Shown: positions 47,945-59,137 of the stretch, piece by piece
Position numbering within the stretch: the first letter of the stretch is position 1
Layout: every line of letters starts with the position of its first letter
DNA from: Homarus americanus
Lineage: Eukaryota; Arthropoda; Malacostraca; Decapoda; Nephropidae
Reading direction: 5' to 3'
DNA length: 64,000 nt
Assembly: GCF_018991925.1 (NCBI RefSeq)
Contig: NW_024732415.1
Coordinates: 4,167,061-4,231,060, forward strand
Program-made: the position numbers and the translations under genes
Notes under the pieces: generated by a model
Database searches by the model: none
Told to the model about the DNA's origin: nothing
What the model saw: only the letters and a program-made list of their open reading frames with translations

Positions 47945-47986
<42 letters not shown>
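47750..47986. repeat. C/T-rich tract followed by a (GT)n microsatellite
   Basis: CT-rich to about 47890; pure GT run at 47947-47986. Confidence 0.85.
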
Positions 47987-47989
<3 letters not shown>

Positions 47990-48064
47990 ATTCATATTAG
48001 AATAACAAAACTAGTGTATCTGTTCCCTAAGTGTCAGACGAGCTAAACACAGTAAAATCCAGAT

Positions 48065-48118
48065 GATAATAATAATAATGTAATAATAAAATCAGCTTAC
48101 AATAACAACAACAACCAC

Positions 48119-48170
<52 letters not shown>
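48065..48170. repeat. (AAT)n microsatellite
   Basis: A compound ATA/AAC start, then a long uninterrupted AAT run at about 48119-48170. Confidence 0.95.
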
Positions 48171-48171
<1 letters not shown>

Positions 48172-49553
48172 GCTGTTTCTACCGTTTGACAGGGTGCGAA
48201 TAAAAGTTCATATTATGTCGTTTATATGCGGTAGTGAAATCATCAACATCATCATTATCGGGAAAGATATATACAGTACTTACAAAAACATAGCTGTAGT
48301 GAAATAATAGCTCAACCACTTTTATTATGCAATATCTTGTTACTTAAAGACATCTCTAGTCGTGCACTACCCAAGTCTTTAATCACTGGTGTCGTAAAAC
48401 TTACAGATAAGATCCTCTCAGATGAACAGATTTGACCTCGTGAACGACAGTCATTGTGGTGTAGGAAGCTTGGCCGTGATGACTCGTCCACCAATGAAGT
48501 GTAACATATTAAGCCTCTTGACGTTTACTAATTAAAAGAGTTAAATAAGATCTTCAACTTCGTGTAAATATTTTCAAGGGAATTTCACTAATTTGTTTCT
48601 TGTTCGGAAAGAGGATAAACACTGTACGTACATGACATATCGTACAGTACAGTATACCTCGACAAAACTTCTAAAAATCCTCTGAGCCATGACTCTGGCA
48701 AACTACTTTTAGAAAATACAGTAAAGATATTCTAAGCAGTGACGTCAATGCTATAAGCGAGTACAGTATATGAAATTCCATTGAGATCATCAGACTCTTT
48801 CTTATGTAATGAATGAAAGCATAAGTTCATGCTGATACACCCAGATTTTTTTTTTCAACCTGACGATTTTCTCAAGATGGTGAACGGACATACACACACA
48901 GTGGTAACATTAAGATCCCCTCTACTTGAAGATGACTGGGATATCTAAACATGGTAGTCCAAATCATACTACCCTAACCAACACTGTGGCAACAATAATA
49001 TAGCTTAGCCAGTGTTGTGCTGTCCGTATATCTGGCCACTAATTCTAGAAACTTAACAGCTGGAGCAATTACTAATAGGGCTATATAAAGTACTACTATT
49101 TTACGGTTTTCAGAAATAACGATCCACTTTATTACCACTTGATGTCTTCAGGTTTTCAGATATGACCCAAAAATTTACTAAGCTTGGCTGCTTAGTCTTA
49201 GTTTTGCGTAGTTTCATATTTTGTTGGGGTCCTTGTGTCTACAGTATACACCGAAAAGGCTGAAATTAATATAATGAAAAGAAGAAAAATGAGAAATAAA
49301 AGGAAAATCATCCGCTCTCTAAAGTTATCATTTCATAATTAGTCATCGCGATATTACACCAAGTCGAGGCGATGTATTGAGTACAGGTGAATGAGGATCG
49401 TTATTATTCTCTCCCGAAAGTAAAAACATTGAAATGACAAGCTAGTCATATAATTTATCTGCTATAAAAAAAGTAAATATATTACGGTGGACACGCTGTA
49501 CTGCAATAACTGAAGGAGAAATAGTAAAATTAAGGCTCAGCTTAAAACAAGTC

Positions 49554-49555
<2 letters not shown>
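48171..49555. other. AT-rich intron sequence, no gene seen
   Basis: No domain-bearing frame or clear repeat. Confidence 0.4.

Positions 49556-49588
<33 letters not shown>
49556..49588. repeat. (CA)n microsatellite
   Basis: About 16 units. A matching (GT)n run at 49785-49808 lies in inverted orientation. Confidence 0.95.
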
Positions 49589-49590
<2 letters not shown>

Positions 49591-50299
49591 TATGTAATCA
49601 TATTCAGATAGATGGAGGTTGGTAACCCCATTAAAGGATATCTATTTACGCAACTGACTGAGAGATCTGAGTTAGTTAACGCTCCAAAACACACATGTTC
49701 CAACAAGTGCCGTGACTGTTGGTACTCCAGAGGCACACCATAACAGAACATACCCATTACACCAGTCATACTGAAGGAACGACGGTGTGTGTGTGTGTGT
49801 GTGTGTGTGATGTTGAATTCGGGACACATGGATTAATACAAAACTTAAAAGAGAAAAAAATAGACGTCTCACTACCCTACACTTAAAGCGTCTACCTCCC
49901 CTACAACACACCATAAGTCACACCACCTTGCAACTCAGTAAGGAGCAGGATGCCACACCGAACCTAATCATTACTGAGAAAATTTAAAATAAACTTTCCC
50001 CTCCAGGAGTAAACAACTACCCCCTCAGACCTCCCCCGTAACTCATATCATCTCCTCACCCTGATGTGAAGAACCTCAACGTATCGACACCTGCCCTGAT
50101 AATTTCAAGCAACCTACTCCTTCCTTCAGACGTTAAAAAGTAACCCCTCAAACAGTCATCTAATATTCATACTAACCCCTACATAGGAAGAAACCTCCAA
50201 ACTGCCCCCTCTCACCTATACCCCTTTCCCTCACGCCCACTTACATCTCCTCCTCCTCCTCCTTCTCATCGTCTCTCGTAACTCAGACCATCTTTCTAC

Positions 50300-50470
50300 A
50301 CGGTGACGCGCAGGGCCACACCGAATCAACATCTTTACACCGACAATTTTTCCCACCATAATGCAGTGGGGCGGAGTTTACAGCCGTAGCGCGCCAAGTG
50401 GAGCACGACAAACACTTTGATCAGCTGCTTTATGATCGTACCTTTGTGTGTGTGAGTTGTCGTACCCGGA
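50300..50470. promoter_or_regulatory. Candidate intronic regulatory block
   Basis: Non-repetitive and GC-balanced: GGTGACGCGCAGGGCCACAC, GGAGTTTACAGCCGTAGCGC, and CAGCTGCTTTATGATCG (an E-box next to a TTTATGA site of Hox/Cdx type). Placed only by contrast with surrounding low-complexity DNA. Confidence 0.3.
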
Positions 50471-51299
50471 GAAGTAAACTTGTCGTGCGGAATAAATGCT
50501 TTATAAAACGACTGGGAAAATTATGCTCACGCGTGGGGTAATTATATATAATAAAATGACATAAATATACGGTGGCATGATATAATTATATTTTGTAACG
50601 ACGGATAAAGTAATTTGTCTTGTGGGATATATAATAAGACGACATAAATCTATTAAATAAAGAGACGGAGTAAATTACAGGAGGGGAAAACTATCTTGTT
50701 GTGGGAGATAAATATACAATTTAAAAGAGAATGTACAATAAAACGCCATACCAAGAGTAGTGAGCAGACAACATGATTCTCTTGTTGTGTGTAATGGTAT
50801 GCATTTCAAATATGTATTAGCCAGTTAAGGAAATATGACTGATTCACAAAACAAGACTACTGAAGCCATTCTTGAAAATTTCCAAACGCGGGAAATGGAA
50901 CAACATTTCTAACAAGTCAGAAAAGCCAGAAATTGGACTGACTTTTCCCAATTTTACAGACAAAACAGCTTTAAAACGAAAGAAACACAAAACAACACAA
51001 ATAAACAATGCAACGACGGAAATATTTGTTGTACGAGACACATATACAAAAAACATGTGTTTGGAAGGCACTCGAACTTAAGAAACATCAAAGGCACTGA
51101 ATATCTGCCCCTCGTCTGAACGGCTCCCCTCACCTTAACCAAAGCTCAATATGGAACACGACTCGTAGAAACATGGGACCCAATTCTCAGATGATCGTAA
51201 GTTTATATTTTTAGGCCTTACCTGACAGTGAGAGAAACGCATTTAAGTATGGTAGGTCTCACTAGAATTTCAACAGATTTTCAGCAGTTCTTTAAAGAG

Positions 51300-51905
51300 G
51301 TTGATATTACTATATGATTGGTCACACAAAGCTGACAGTACTGCATCACAGGTCACCACGAGCTGACACAAATGGACAACGGATTACAGCTGACACTCTT
51401 GAATGACGGGTTACAGAGTTTACATTACCTGTTGATGGGACACAAGCTGACACTTTTGTATGACTGACACTACCATCTGACTAACAACAAGGCTGAAACA
51501 ACGATACACAAAAAGTTGACACTATCGTCTGACAGCTGACGTTATTGTCAGAGTAACCACGGAGCTGACACAACCGTTTGATGACCCACAAAAAGCTGAC
51601 AGGACCATCTGATAACCCACCGCTTAGGAAACCGCAGAATGCTGATTCTACCATCTAAGACAGCAGACCTCACACAACTGACGAACCAGTATGACTAACC
51701 GTTGACGTCATTGACCAGACTAATGGCTGAGAGCTGACACTACCAACTGACTAACCACAGAAATGACACAACCACCCAACTAACCACAGAGCTGGCACAT
51801 CGTTTGAGGCCAGCAGATAGCTAACACGACAGTCTGAATAACGATTGAAGTCACTGAGCTGACACTACTGCTTAAAGGTATGCAGAAAGCTGACACCGGT
51901 CAAGG
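51300..51905. repeat. Degenerate minisatellite (GAGCTGACACTACYRTCTGACTAACCAC-like)
   Basis: AGCTGACA appears more than ten times at 30-60-base spacing, with TGACTAACCACAGA-type linkers. Old and diverged. Confidence 0.75.
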
Positions 51906-51954
51906 CAGAGGACCACAACCCTCTTTACAATTAACAAGAAAGTCTGTAAATTCC

Positions 51955-52110
51955 TTTTTGGTGAGTGCCGCCGGGCCGCGTCTCCAACGGGTTATTGGCG
52001 TACCTGAGCCGAGGCCCCGAGGGTGAGCGGCAGGTGCTCCCGGGGCTAAATTTACGGACTTGGAGACGTCGCTGGTCACGAACCGTACCAGACGATACGA
52101 TTTTACCTGC
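51955..52110. promoter_or_regulatory. GC-rich block with long-range stem, candidate conserved element
   Basis: CGTCTCCAA and its reverse complement TTGGAGACG flank about 80 bases of GC-rich sequence. That sequence includes GAGCCGAGGCCCCGAGGG, GCGGCAGGTGCTCCCGGGG and GGCTAAATTTACGG. It is sharply bounded by AT-rich DNA on both sides. Confidence 0.3.
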
Positions 52111-52123
52111 GTCAGATAGCTCT

Positions 52124-52245
52124 ATGAATACCAGTGTTGATTGATTGGCTGAGAGAACTATCTGACCAACCCGTGTTGAGACTGTTTACGATCAATGTTA
52201 AGCTGCGTCACACGTCGCCCTGACCAACAGACAGAGAGAGAACTT
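52124..52245 (+). repeat. Diverged copy of the same dispersed repeat
   Basis: CTCTATGAATACCAGTGTTG, ATTGATTGG and AAGCTGCGTCACACGTCGCC parallel 55983-56060. The boundaries are uncertain. Confidence 0.35.
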
Positions 52246-52769
52246 GTCAAGTAGCCAAAATTGACGTTACTTTAAAACAATTCGCAAAATATTAACCTTA
52301 TTATCAAGACATTAAAACTTGAAAATTAGGAATTAAAACCTCTACAACATCACTATAACAACAACTTTAAATCTATACAATAATTTGGGGTTTCCAAATA
52401 TTTTCTACAATACTTAAAATAATGTCAATTTATAATACTGTACTAATTTCCTACGGTAATTCAAATAATTTTCCCCCAGTGAACTCATAAAAACTTTCTC
52501 TGCAAATAACATAATTTCCCACACTTGATCAGTTGAATTTTACTCTACAAATATATCTATGTCTGCGTGTACCCCAGATCGGTTAGGTACCATAAGTGAG
52601 GTGCGCAACCGCCTGACCTAACACACAAGAGGTGTAAAAGTGAACGGGCCCACCTGTGGTACTGGGCGTTTCGCAATGAACCTGTCCACCCCCACCTCAA
52701 TAAACACACACGGCCGCGGGGGTGTGACAAATAGATTCAAAGACATATATATATTATTTTTTTTAGCAC

Positions 52770-53465
52770 ATTAACTAATATTCCTTTACTAATATAATAT
52801 TTTTCCTGAAACCTACATAATTATCCTACAACTTATAATATAATTTCCTTTAGTAGAAGGAGTACTGCAATATAACCAATATGATTTTCCTCTAGCAAAT
52901 AACTAATATTATTTTCCTCCAATATAATTTCTCAGTAATTAATATACTTTTCCTCTACCAATAATATAATTTTCCTCAATCAATAAATAATTTCCCGTCG
53001 GTAACTAAAACTCTTCTTTTCCTCCACTACTGTAATTTACCTGTAGTAACATAATTTTCCCCTTAAAAACTATTCTCTTTTGGTAATTTTCTAAGATATT
53101 AAGTAAAAAAAATCGTTTTAATATAATTTTCCTCCAATAGCTAACATTTTATGCCTCTAGTGATGAATATAGTTTTCCTCCAGCTAATGTGACTTTCCTC
53201 CAGTGATTAATACCACAATTTACCCCCATGACAAAAAATTTTCCTCCATTATTTAACATAATTTTCCTCCGTGACAAACAGTTTTCCTCCAAACAAAATA
53301 ATTTTCCTCCATGACAAAAAATTTCCTCCAATGATTACCATAATTTTCTTCCAACAACATAACTTTCCTCCAAACAACATAATTTTCCTCCAATATTAAA
53401 CAATTTTCCCCCAGGACAAAAAAATAAAAAATCCTCCAATAATCATGATAATTTTCCTGCCATTA
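52770..53465. repeat. Degenerate AATTTTCCTCCAATRA repeat
   Basis: ATAATTTTCCTCCA-type words occur about 25 times, best ordered at 53190-53400 (unit about 20-35 bases). The minus-strand frame EEIFCHGGKLFCLEEN is a by-product. Confidence 0.85.
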
Positions 53466-53628
53466 CTAATATAATATATAAGATAATCCAGACCGTGATA
53501 TTAATGCAGTGAGGCGCAGGTTGGATGGCCACCATTAATCTGACACATGCAAGTCGTTTAGTCACGGAAATGTCATTGCTTGTTGTGGCTTCAATCTTAA
53601 ATACATTTTCCGATTTGGATTCAACGAG

Positions 53629-53842
53629 TCACCTGACGATTAAACACCCTCAGCTTATTTCACCCTATAGTTACCTAGAGAGGGGGTTTGGTTAAGCGGT
53701 AGGCTGGGTTTGGTTTGGTTCGGTTTGGTTAGGTTATACTATGGTATGTTAGCGTTAGGGTGGCTAATTTTCAGGTGAAATAAACTGAGGTGATTAATCT
53801 TTAGGTGAAATATTGTAAGCTGGGGTGTTTAATTTTCAGGTA
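53629..53842. mobile_element. Foldback (MITE-like) family A, copy 5, largest
   Basis: The left arm is ACCTGACGATTAAACACCCT, CAGCTTATTTCACC. The right arm is AAGCTGGGGTGTTTAATTTT, CAGGT. An extra internal copy of the arm (GGTGGCTAATTTTCAGGTG) sits before it. The interior has GGTTTGGTTTGGTTCGGTTT. Confidence 0.65.
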
Positions 53843-54291
53843 GCAAGACAGGTACAGTAATTTCCGTGTGGTAACAGTCATCAATTATGGTGTTTTAACC
53901 TCTAAATACCCTTAAACAGATCTGATGCTAATTTTTCATCTATATTTAATGAGTAAGAATTAGTTGATTAAATTAAATACTATTAACTCCTGCAGTGAAC
54001 ATCGTATTAATTTGGCTAGTTAGAACACGTAAAGCGAGTCTTTGTTTGGTTAAGTGACAGAAATTATGTAAACGACTCTTAAATTTGGCAAGGGACGAGA
54101 AAAAACTGGTATGAAAACGACTGACTATTTTGGCCGCGGACAAAAAAAATATACGTACCGGCATGTGAACGACTCTATGGCCGGTGATAAAAATTATGAC
54201 CTGTATCTAAACGACACTTTATTATACTCGATGGCAAAAAAATATGTAGACTACTCTTAATTTTCGTCAGACAAAAACTATATATAAGCCG
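53843..54291. other. AT-rich intron sequence with weak repeats
   Basis: TAAACGACTCTTAAATTTGG, AAAACGACTGACTATTTTGG and TGAACGACTCTATGGCC mark a decayed tandem repeat of about 60 bases between 54068 and 54270. Confidence 0.5.
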
Positions 54292-54520
54292 CCCAGGTAT
54301 TGTGGTGGTTAGTGAGTCAACATGCTGCATATACTGGCCAGTGTACGCTCTCAGGACACAGTGAACACGTCCCCATGACAGCTATGGTCAAACTAAAAGA
54401 CATCTGACTACCAGAGGGGCTTCTTCCTCGTGTGTACACCCACTATAAAAATTTATTGGGCACCCTTACGGCGTGATACAATATGACACGGGTGCCGAAT
54501 AATTTTATAGTGGGTGTACA
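54292..54520 (+). mobile_element. Possible second SINE type ending in a hairpin
   Basis: The start resembles a tRNA head (GCCGCCCAGGTATTGTGGTG, GTTAGTGAGTC). After about 130 bases it runs into an 88-nt inverted repeat (54433-54520). Box B is poor, so the SINE call is tentative. The hairpin is secure. Confidence 0.35.
54433..54520. repeat. Near-perfect 88-nt hairpin
   Basis: The left arm TGTACACCCACTATAAAAA (running on to 54465) and the right arm, ending TTTTATAGTGGGTGTACA, pair over about 31-33 bases with two small gaps and one mismatch. They enclose a loop of about 24 bases (TTACGGCGTGATACAATATG...). Both arms contain GGGTGCC and AATAA blocks in inverted order. Confidence 0.85.
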
Positions 54521-55239
54521 TGTGTGGAAAAAACTTAAGTGACTACTTTTGGTCAGTGAACAATCATTATGTTACTGATTACAAAACAAACATATAAACA
54601 CGGTATTACTGTAATAAAAAATGAATACTGTAGTTCTGATGAGACTTTTAACTACATCCCTACCCAAGAGTTTACGAGGAAGGGAGAGGTGACATCATTG
54701 AAAGGACTGGATCAGCAACAGACCTCCGGTGGGAAAGTGTGGCACACGGGCGAGGAACGCCGGAAGATAAACACACGGGTCTTGCTGCGAGGTACTGTAC
54801 AGGCAAACTTAGGAAGGATGATTAAAAAATAGAAATAAAATAAAATAAATTTTTTAAATAAAACGTAACAAATTAATTAACATTAAACCTCATAAAACAC
54901 ACAATAATTTTAAATTATGTTTAAGTTGTAAAGATTTTGTTTTTAATTTATAAATTAAATAAACCAACGGGTAAGTATTTTATAAGCTCAGTGATATTTA
55001 GCTTGTACAGTTGAAATAAATCCCTATCTTTAACATCTTAACCAAATTTTCCTATACTGTAGTGGTTTATATTAGATGTTATGTACAGTAATAAACAGAG
55101 CTTTATAATAACATTTCAACCCCGTCACACCGCCATACCATAATACAAACACACAAACAGAATGACACTGACACACCATAACAAATGTAACCGAACTGAA
55201 GCTCTCGCCATAATGTAAATATAAACTCTCACACCAATA

Positions 55240-55575
55240 TTCCGTCATATAAACAGAGTGACACCACTATTCTGTCATATAAACAGACTGACACCACTAT
55301 TCCTTTATGTAACAGACTGACACCACTATTCTGTCATATAAACAGACTGACACCACTATTCCTTTATGTAACAGACTGACACCACTATTCTGTCATATAA
55401 ACAGACTGACACCACTATTCCTTTATGTAACAGACTGACACCACTATTCCTCTATGTAACAGACTGACACCACTATTCTGTCATATAAACAGACTGACAC
55501 CACTATTCCTTTATATAACAGACTGACACCACTATTTCTTAACACAGACTGACACCACTATTTCTTAACACAAAC
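55240..55575. repeat. 29-31-bp minisatellite (CAGACTGACACCACTATTCC)
   Basis: About eleven units in two forms, ending TTTATGTAA or TGTCATATAAA, partly alternating. Confidence 0.95.
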
Positions 55576-55607
55576 AGACTGGTCACTGCCATACCATAAT
55601 AAAAAAT

Positions 55608-55640
<33 letters not shown>
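55608..55640. repeat. (CA)n microsatellite
   Basis: About 16 units, ending CATATATAT. Confidence 0.95.
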
Positions 55641-55647
<7 letters not shown>

Positions 55648-55982
55648 TGACGTAGCATAATATAACGTAAACAAACACACAGCCTGACACAACCATACCA
55701 TCGAGTACTGTACATGTTATTCATATTAATATACCAGTTGCAGCTAAGAACACTACTGTATTAATATTAGTATCTTGCTTCCACATTCGTACATTTCCTT
55801 AGAGAGTATTAATAACATGTCAAGTAATGAGTACAGTTAAAGGCCAAGTTCCCTGGATACTTCTAGCAATATGTCATCAATTTAAGGGTCATATTGATAA
55901 GGTGGGATTGACGATTCTGATATCTACGTACAGTATTTACATTTGTTCTTGTATATCAATAGCCGTTTATGTTGTAACCCTG

Positions 55983-56060
55983 ACGTATCTATGAGGAATA
56001 CCAGTGGCGATTGATTGATTGTGGCGACGCAACAGCTTAGGTCATATGTCGCCGAATTAA
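55983..56060 (+). repeat. Dispersed repeat sharing the CGACGCAACARCTTAGGTYAT motif
   Basis: It has GAATACCAGTGGCGATTGATT, GGCGACGCAACAGCTTAGG and TCATATGTCGCCGAATT. Related fragments are in the duplication at 32872-33381 and at 52124-52245 (GAATACCAGTGTTGATTG, AAGCTGCGTCACACGTCGCC). Confidence 0.5.
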
Positions 56061-57009
56061 AATAAGGCTTAAAAGACTAAGCTCAAATAATGCGCGATTA
56101 CTTGTCAATAACGTACAAGAGCAGAAAGAATATTGTTCATTACTGTATATTAAAGTACAATATGTCCAATATATCCATGTTAACAAAGATGGAAGGCTGG
56201 ATCCCTCTATGACATCAAAACTACAGCTAATATGTTCGTCGCGTCCCGGGAATTATTGGCTTAGGTTATTTTATTTCATTACATAATCAATTACTCATCT
56301 CTACAGACTCAAACCATCAGAATTACTCAGATATAGCCTGTTATTCACCCATATGTTAATTGGTCTACATTTCAAAAAGTTCAAAAGACGCAAAATCCGT
56401 GGAAGATTCCTTGACCAATTTCTCAACAAGTGACCTTGACCTCTGACCTTGTGATCCCGAGAAAGCACAGACGTATCATAGCCCCTGGATTACCATGTCT
56501 TAGTCCTTTGAGTATGATACGAGTAGTTTAACCCTTATTACGATGACTTAATCCTTCGAGTACGATAGTTTGAACCCTATTTTCGTCAACTAGATGTGGT
56601 TAACATCAGACACACACACGAATACACACAGCGTTGGTGATAATAATACTGCTTCCCTAAAATTGACGGAGAGGTAAATCACACAACACGAAACGATAAC
56701 AGGTAGTGCAGGAAGGTGGGGAAGTGTACAGTGTGTAGTGCAGGAGTGTTTGGGAGTAGGGGAGAGGAGGCGACACACACACATGTCATCGTGGCCTCAG
56801 AGTGATGGTAATGAGCGTACCTTTTGAAAGCCATCAGCCGAGCCGACCATCTCCTTCCCTCTCAAAATTTTCGCTTCTTTGTTTACCAACAAATCCATCA
56901 CGTCCATTTCAAATTGCTATATTACACTAATACTTACTATTAATGTTATATTCCATACGTATTCAGGCACGGTGGATTATATATAAAGCACATTGAGTCC
57001 CGGCATAAT
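56061..57009. other. Intron sequence, no gene seen
   Basis: Weak repeats near 56500-56590 (TTGAGTATGATACGAGTAGT, TTCGAGTACGATAGTTTGAA). Otherwise unique. Confidence 0.4.
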
Positions 57010-57200
57010 AAATTCGTTAAACTTTCTGGCCGCACACAACGTTTCGCGGCTGTCATGTTGCGTTGGTCGCGAGCCAATCAGACGCCCAGCTATGCGGTGA
57101 CGTCACACGTTGATGTCTCGTCGGCCAATGAGAAGTGACAGGCGGAACGAGCTGGCTCTTCTGATGAGCGTGGCTCCACCCTGCCCCAGGTATTTTGGTT
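57010..57200. promoter_or_regulatory. Promoter-like block with two CCAAT boxes and a CRE
   Basis: GCGAGCCAATCAGACGCC and GTCGGCCAATGAGAAGTGAC flank GGTGACGTCACACG, which holds a full TGACGTCA palindrome. CpGs are frequent (TTTCGCGGC, GGTCGCGAGCC). It lies about 2.7 kb upstream of the second homeobox exon. It could be an internal promoter or an enhancer; no transcript start can be placed. Confidence 0.35.
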
Positions 57201-57459
57201 GCCGCCTGCATAGCTTGGAGCTCCCCAACCAAATTACTTGTGTTTCCACAACATAATTGTTTTCCTTTTTTGTAGTTTATTTCATAGCAAAAAACTAAAA
57301 CAAAACCTGGTTGGTCCCAGTAAACAACCATGGTCATGGAAATGTTTTACTGAGATTACGTGTGATCAAACCTTTTTAACTACCAAGACACATCTTACAA
57401 AATAAGCAAAACTAGTGAGAATTTCCGCCGCGCCCAAAACACCAATAGAGAAATCAGAA

Positions 57460-57690
57460 ACAGATGTCGCATAATTCTCTCTCGCCCCTCCACCTCTCCC
57501 TCCCCTTCAGTCTTCCCCCATCCTCTCTCTCTCCCACCTTCATTCTCCTCTCCCCTCCTCCTTTCCGCTACCCTTCCTTCCCTTCCCTCCTACCTCCTCC
57601 CCTCACTTCTACACCCTTCCCTTTCTTTTACATCCCCCCCCATCTTCCTGTCACATCCCCTTCCCTTCCTTCTCCCCCCCCCCCTCCGGT
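57460..57690. repeat. Polypyrimidine (CCTCTCCCTCCCCTTC) tract
   Basis: Almost pure C/T with C8-C10 runs near 57677; no fixed period. Confidence 0.8.
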
Positions 57691-57960
57691 ACTTTCAGTC
57701 GTAGCGTGGTGGTCACGGTGAGGATGATCACTGTCATTATATATAGAGGTGTGAATCACCAACTTGCCAGGGTGGCCCAACTGTAAACCTCCCCCATCCC
57801 CCCAAACTACTATCCCCATCCCTAACATGGTCAACACCCACCCTTCACCTCCCCAAACCCTTCAGATCCCCCAAAACTCCTAAGATCCCCAAACACCTAT
57901 GATAACCAACACACCACCTCCCTGATCCCCATTCCTATCACTACCCCACTCCAACACCCT

Positions 57961-58611
57961 GGCAGGTGGCCCCCTCCCACGACGCACACTTCACTGTTAC
58001 CTGTACATATCACTATACTTTATTATGTACAGTACTGTACCTTGTTTACCCAGCGACCATTACCTGTAGTAATGGCTTTATCAGGTGAGGGAAGCCCGTG
58101 TGTGGGTCTCACCATTGTTCCTAATTATCTTGTGTGTTGTTATTCTAAAATATAGCAGTACTGTATAGTATTCCTGTGTCCACCGTCTCGGTAGGGAGGG
58201 AGACACTTCCACTATCATTCTCTGAGTGAAGATGAATTATCTAGTATTTGTTCCACATACTGCCCTGACAGTGCACAAGTTGTGAGAGATACGAGCTACG
58301 ACAATTTATTGAAAGTCAAAGTGAATATTTATGTTTTCCCCACAAGGAGGAAGACAAATTGTTTTTCCTTTTCTTCTTTTTTCCTTTCTTCTTACAAACA
58401 ATTAACAATTAATCGTAACTCCTGCACTCCTGGTCTATCTAATTTGAAACTTGGCAGACTTGTACAGTACAACACCTTAGTCCAATACTGTACACCTTAA
58501 CACCTTTGTTTTGTCCTTTTAGGAAGTTTATGGTGTCATCGGTCAACTAACTCAAATTATATACTGTATATATTTGGGACTCTGTGCAATGATACCTTAA
58601 TAGTGTATAGT
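57961..58611. other. Intron sequence upstream of the CR1-like insertion
   Basis: AT-rich, with CAGTACTGTAC-type words. No gene seen. Confidence 0.4.
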
Positions 58612-59137
58612 GCAGGTCTTAAACAGTGATGCGGTTCAGTTCTGGTGCCCCTATTATAGAATGGATATAAATTCACTAGAGTCGATGCAGCGAAGAATGA
58701 CAAAAATGATTCCGGGACTTAGAAACCTTCCATATCAGGATAGGTTAAAGAAACTTAACTTGCATTCCCTAGAAAGACGAAGAGTGCGGGGAGATATGAT
58801 AGAAGTATTTAAGTGGGTGAAAGGAATCAATAAAGGGGTTATAGATAAAGTTCTTATAATATCCGAGCAGGATAGGACTCGGAGCAACGGATTCAAGTTG
58901 GATAAGTTTAGGTTTAGGAGGAGATAGGAAGAAACTGGTTCACAAATAGGGTGGTGGACGAGTGGAACAAGCTTAGCAACTTTGTAGTAAGTGCGGGAAC
59001 TCTGGAAAGTTTCAAAAGGAGGCTAGATAGATTCATGGATGATAGAGAGTGGTAGTAACTCTCGACAGGAGCTGCCATGCACAGGCCAACCGGCCTATTG
59101 CAGACTCCTTATTTTCTTATGTTCTTATGCTCTTATG
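58612..59137 (+). mobile_element. CR1-like LINE 3' end, 5'-truncated and frameshifted
   Basis: The open frame from about 58610 (AVQFWCPYYRMDINSLES, QRRMTKMIPGLRNLPYQ, RLKKLNLHSLERRRVRGDMI) is the C-terminal tail of a CR1/L2-type LINE polyprotein. A frameshift near 58921 moves the rest (NWFTNRVVDEWNKLSNFV, then ESFKRRLDRFMDD) into another frame, ending at a TAG near 59054. A short UTR (GCCAACCGGCCTATTGCAG) follows, then an imperfect 8-bp tail repeat of TTCTTATG at about 59112-59137, the style of tail seen in CR1 elements. It is a dead insertion in the large homeobox intron. Confidence 0.88.

Noticed and set aside
54569..54832. 87-codon + strand frame
   Set aside because: Composition is acceptable but there is no homology, no splice sites and no neighbouring exon.
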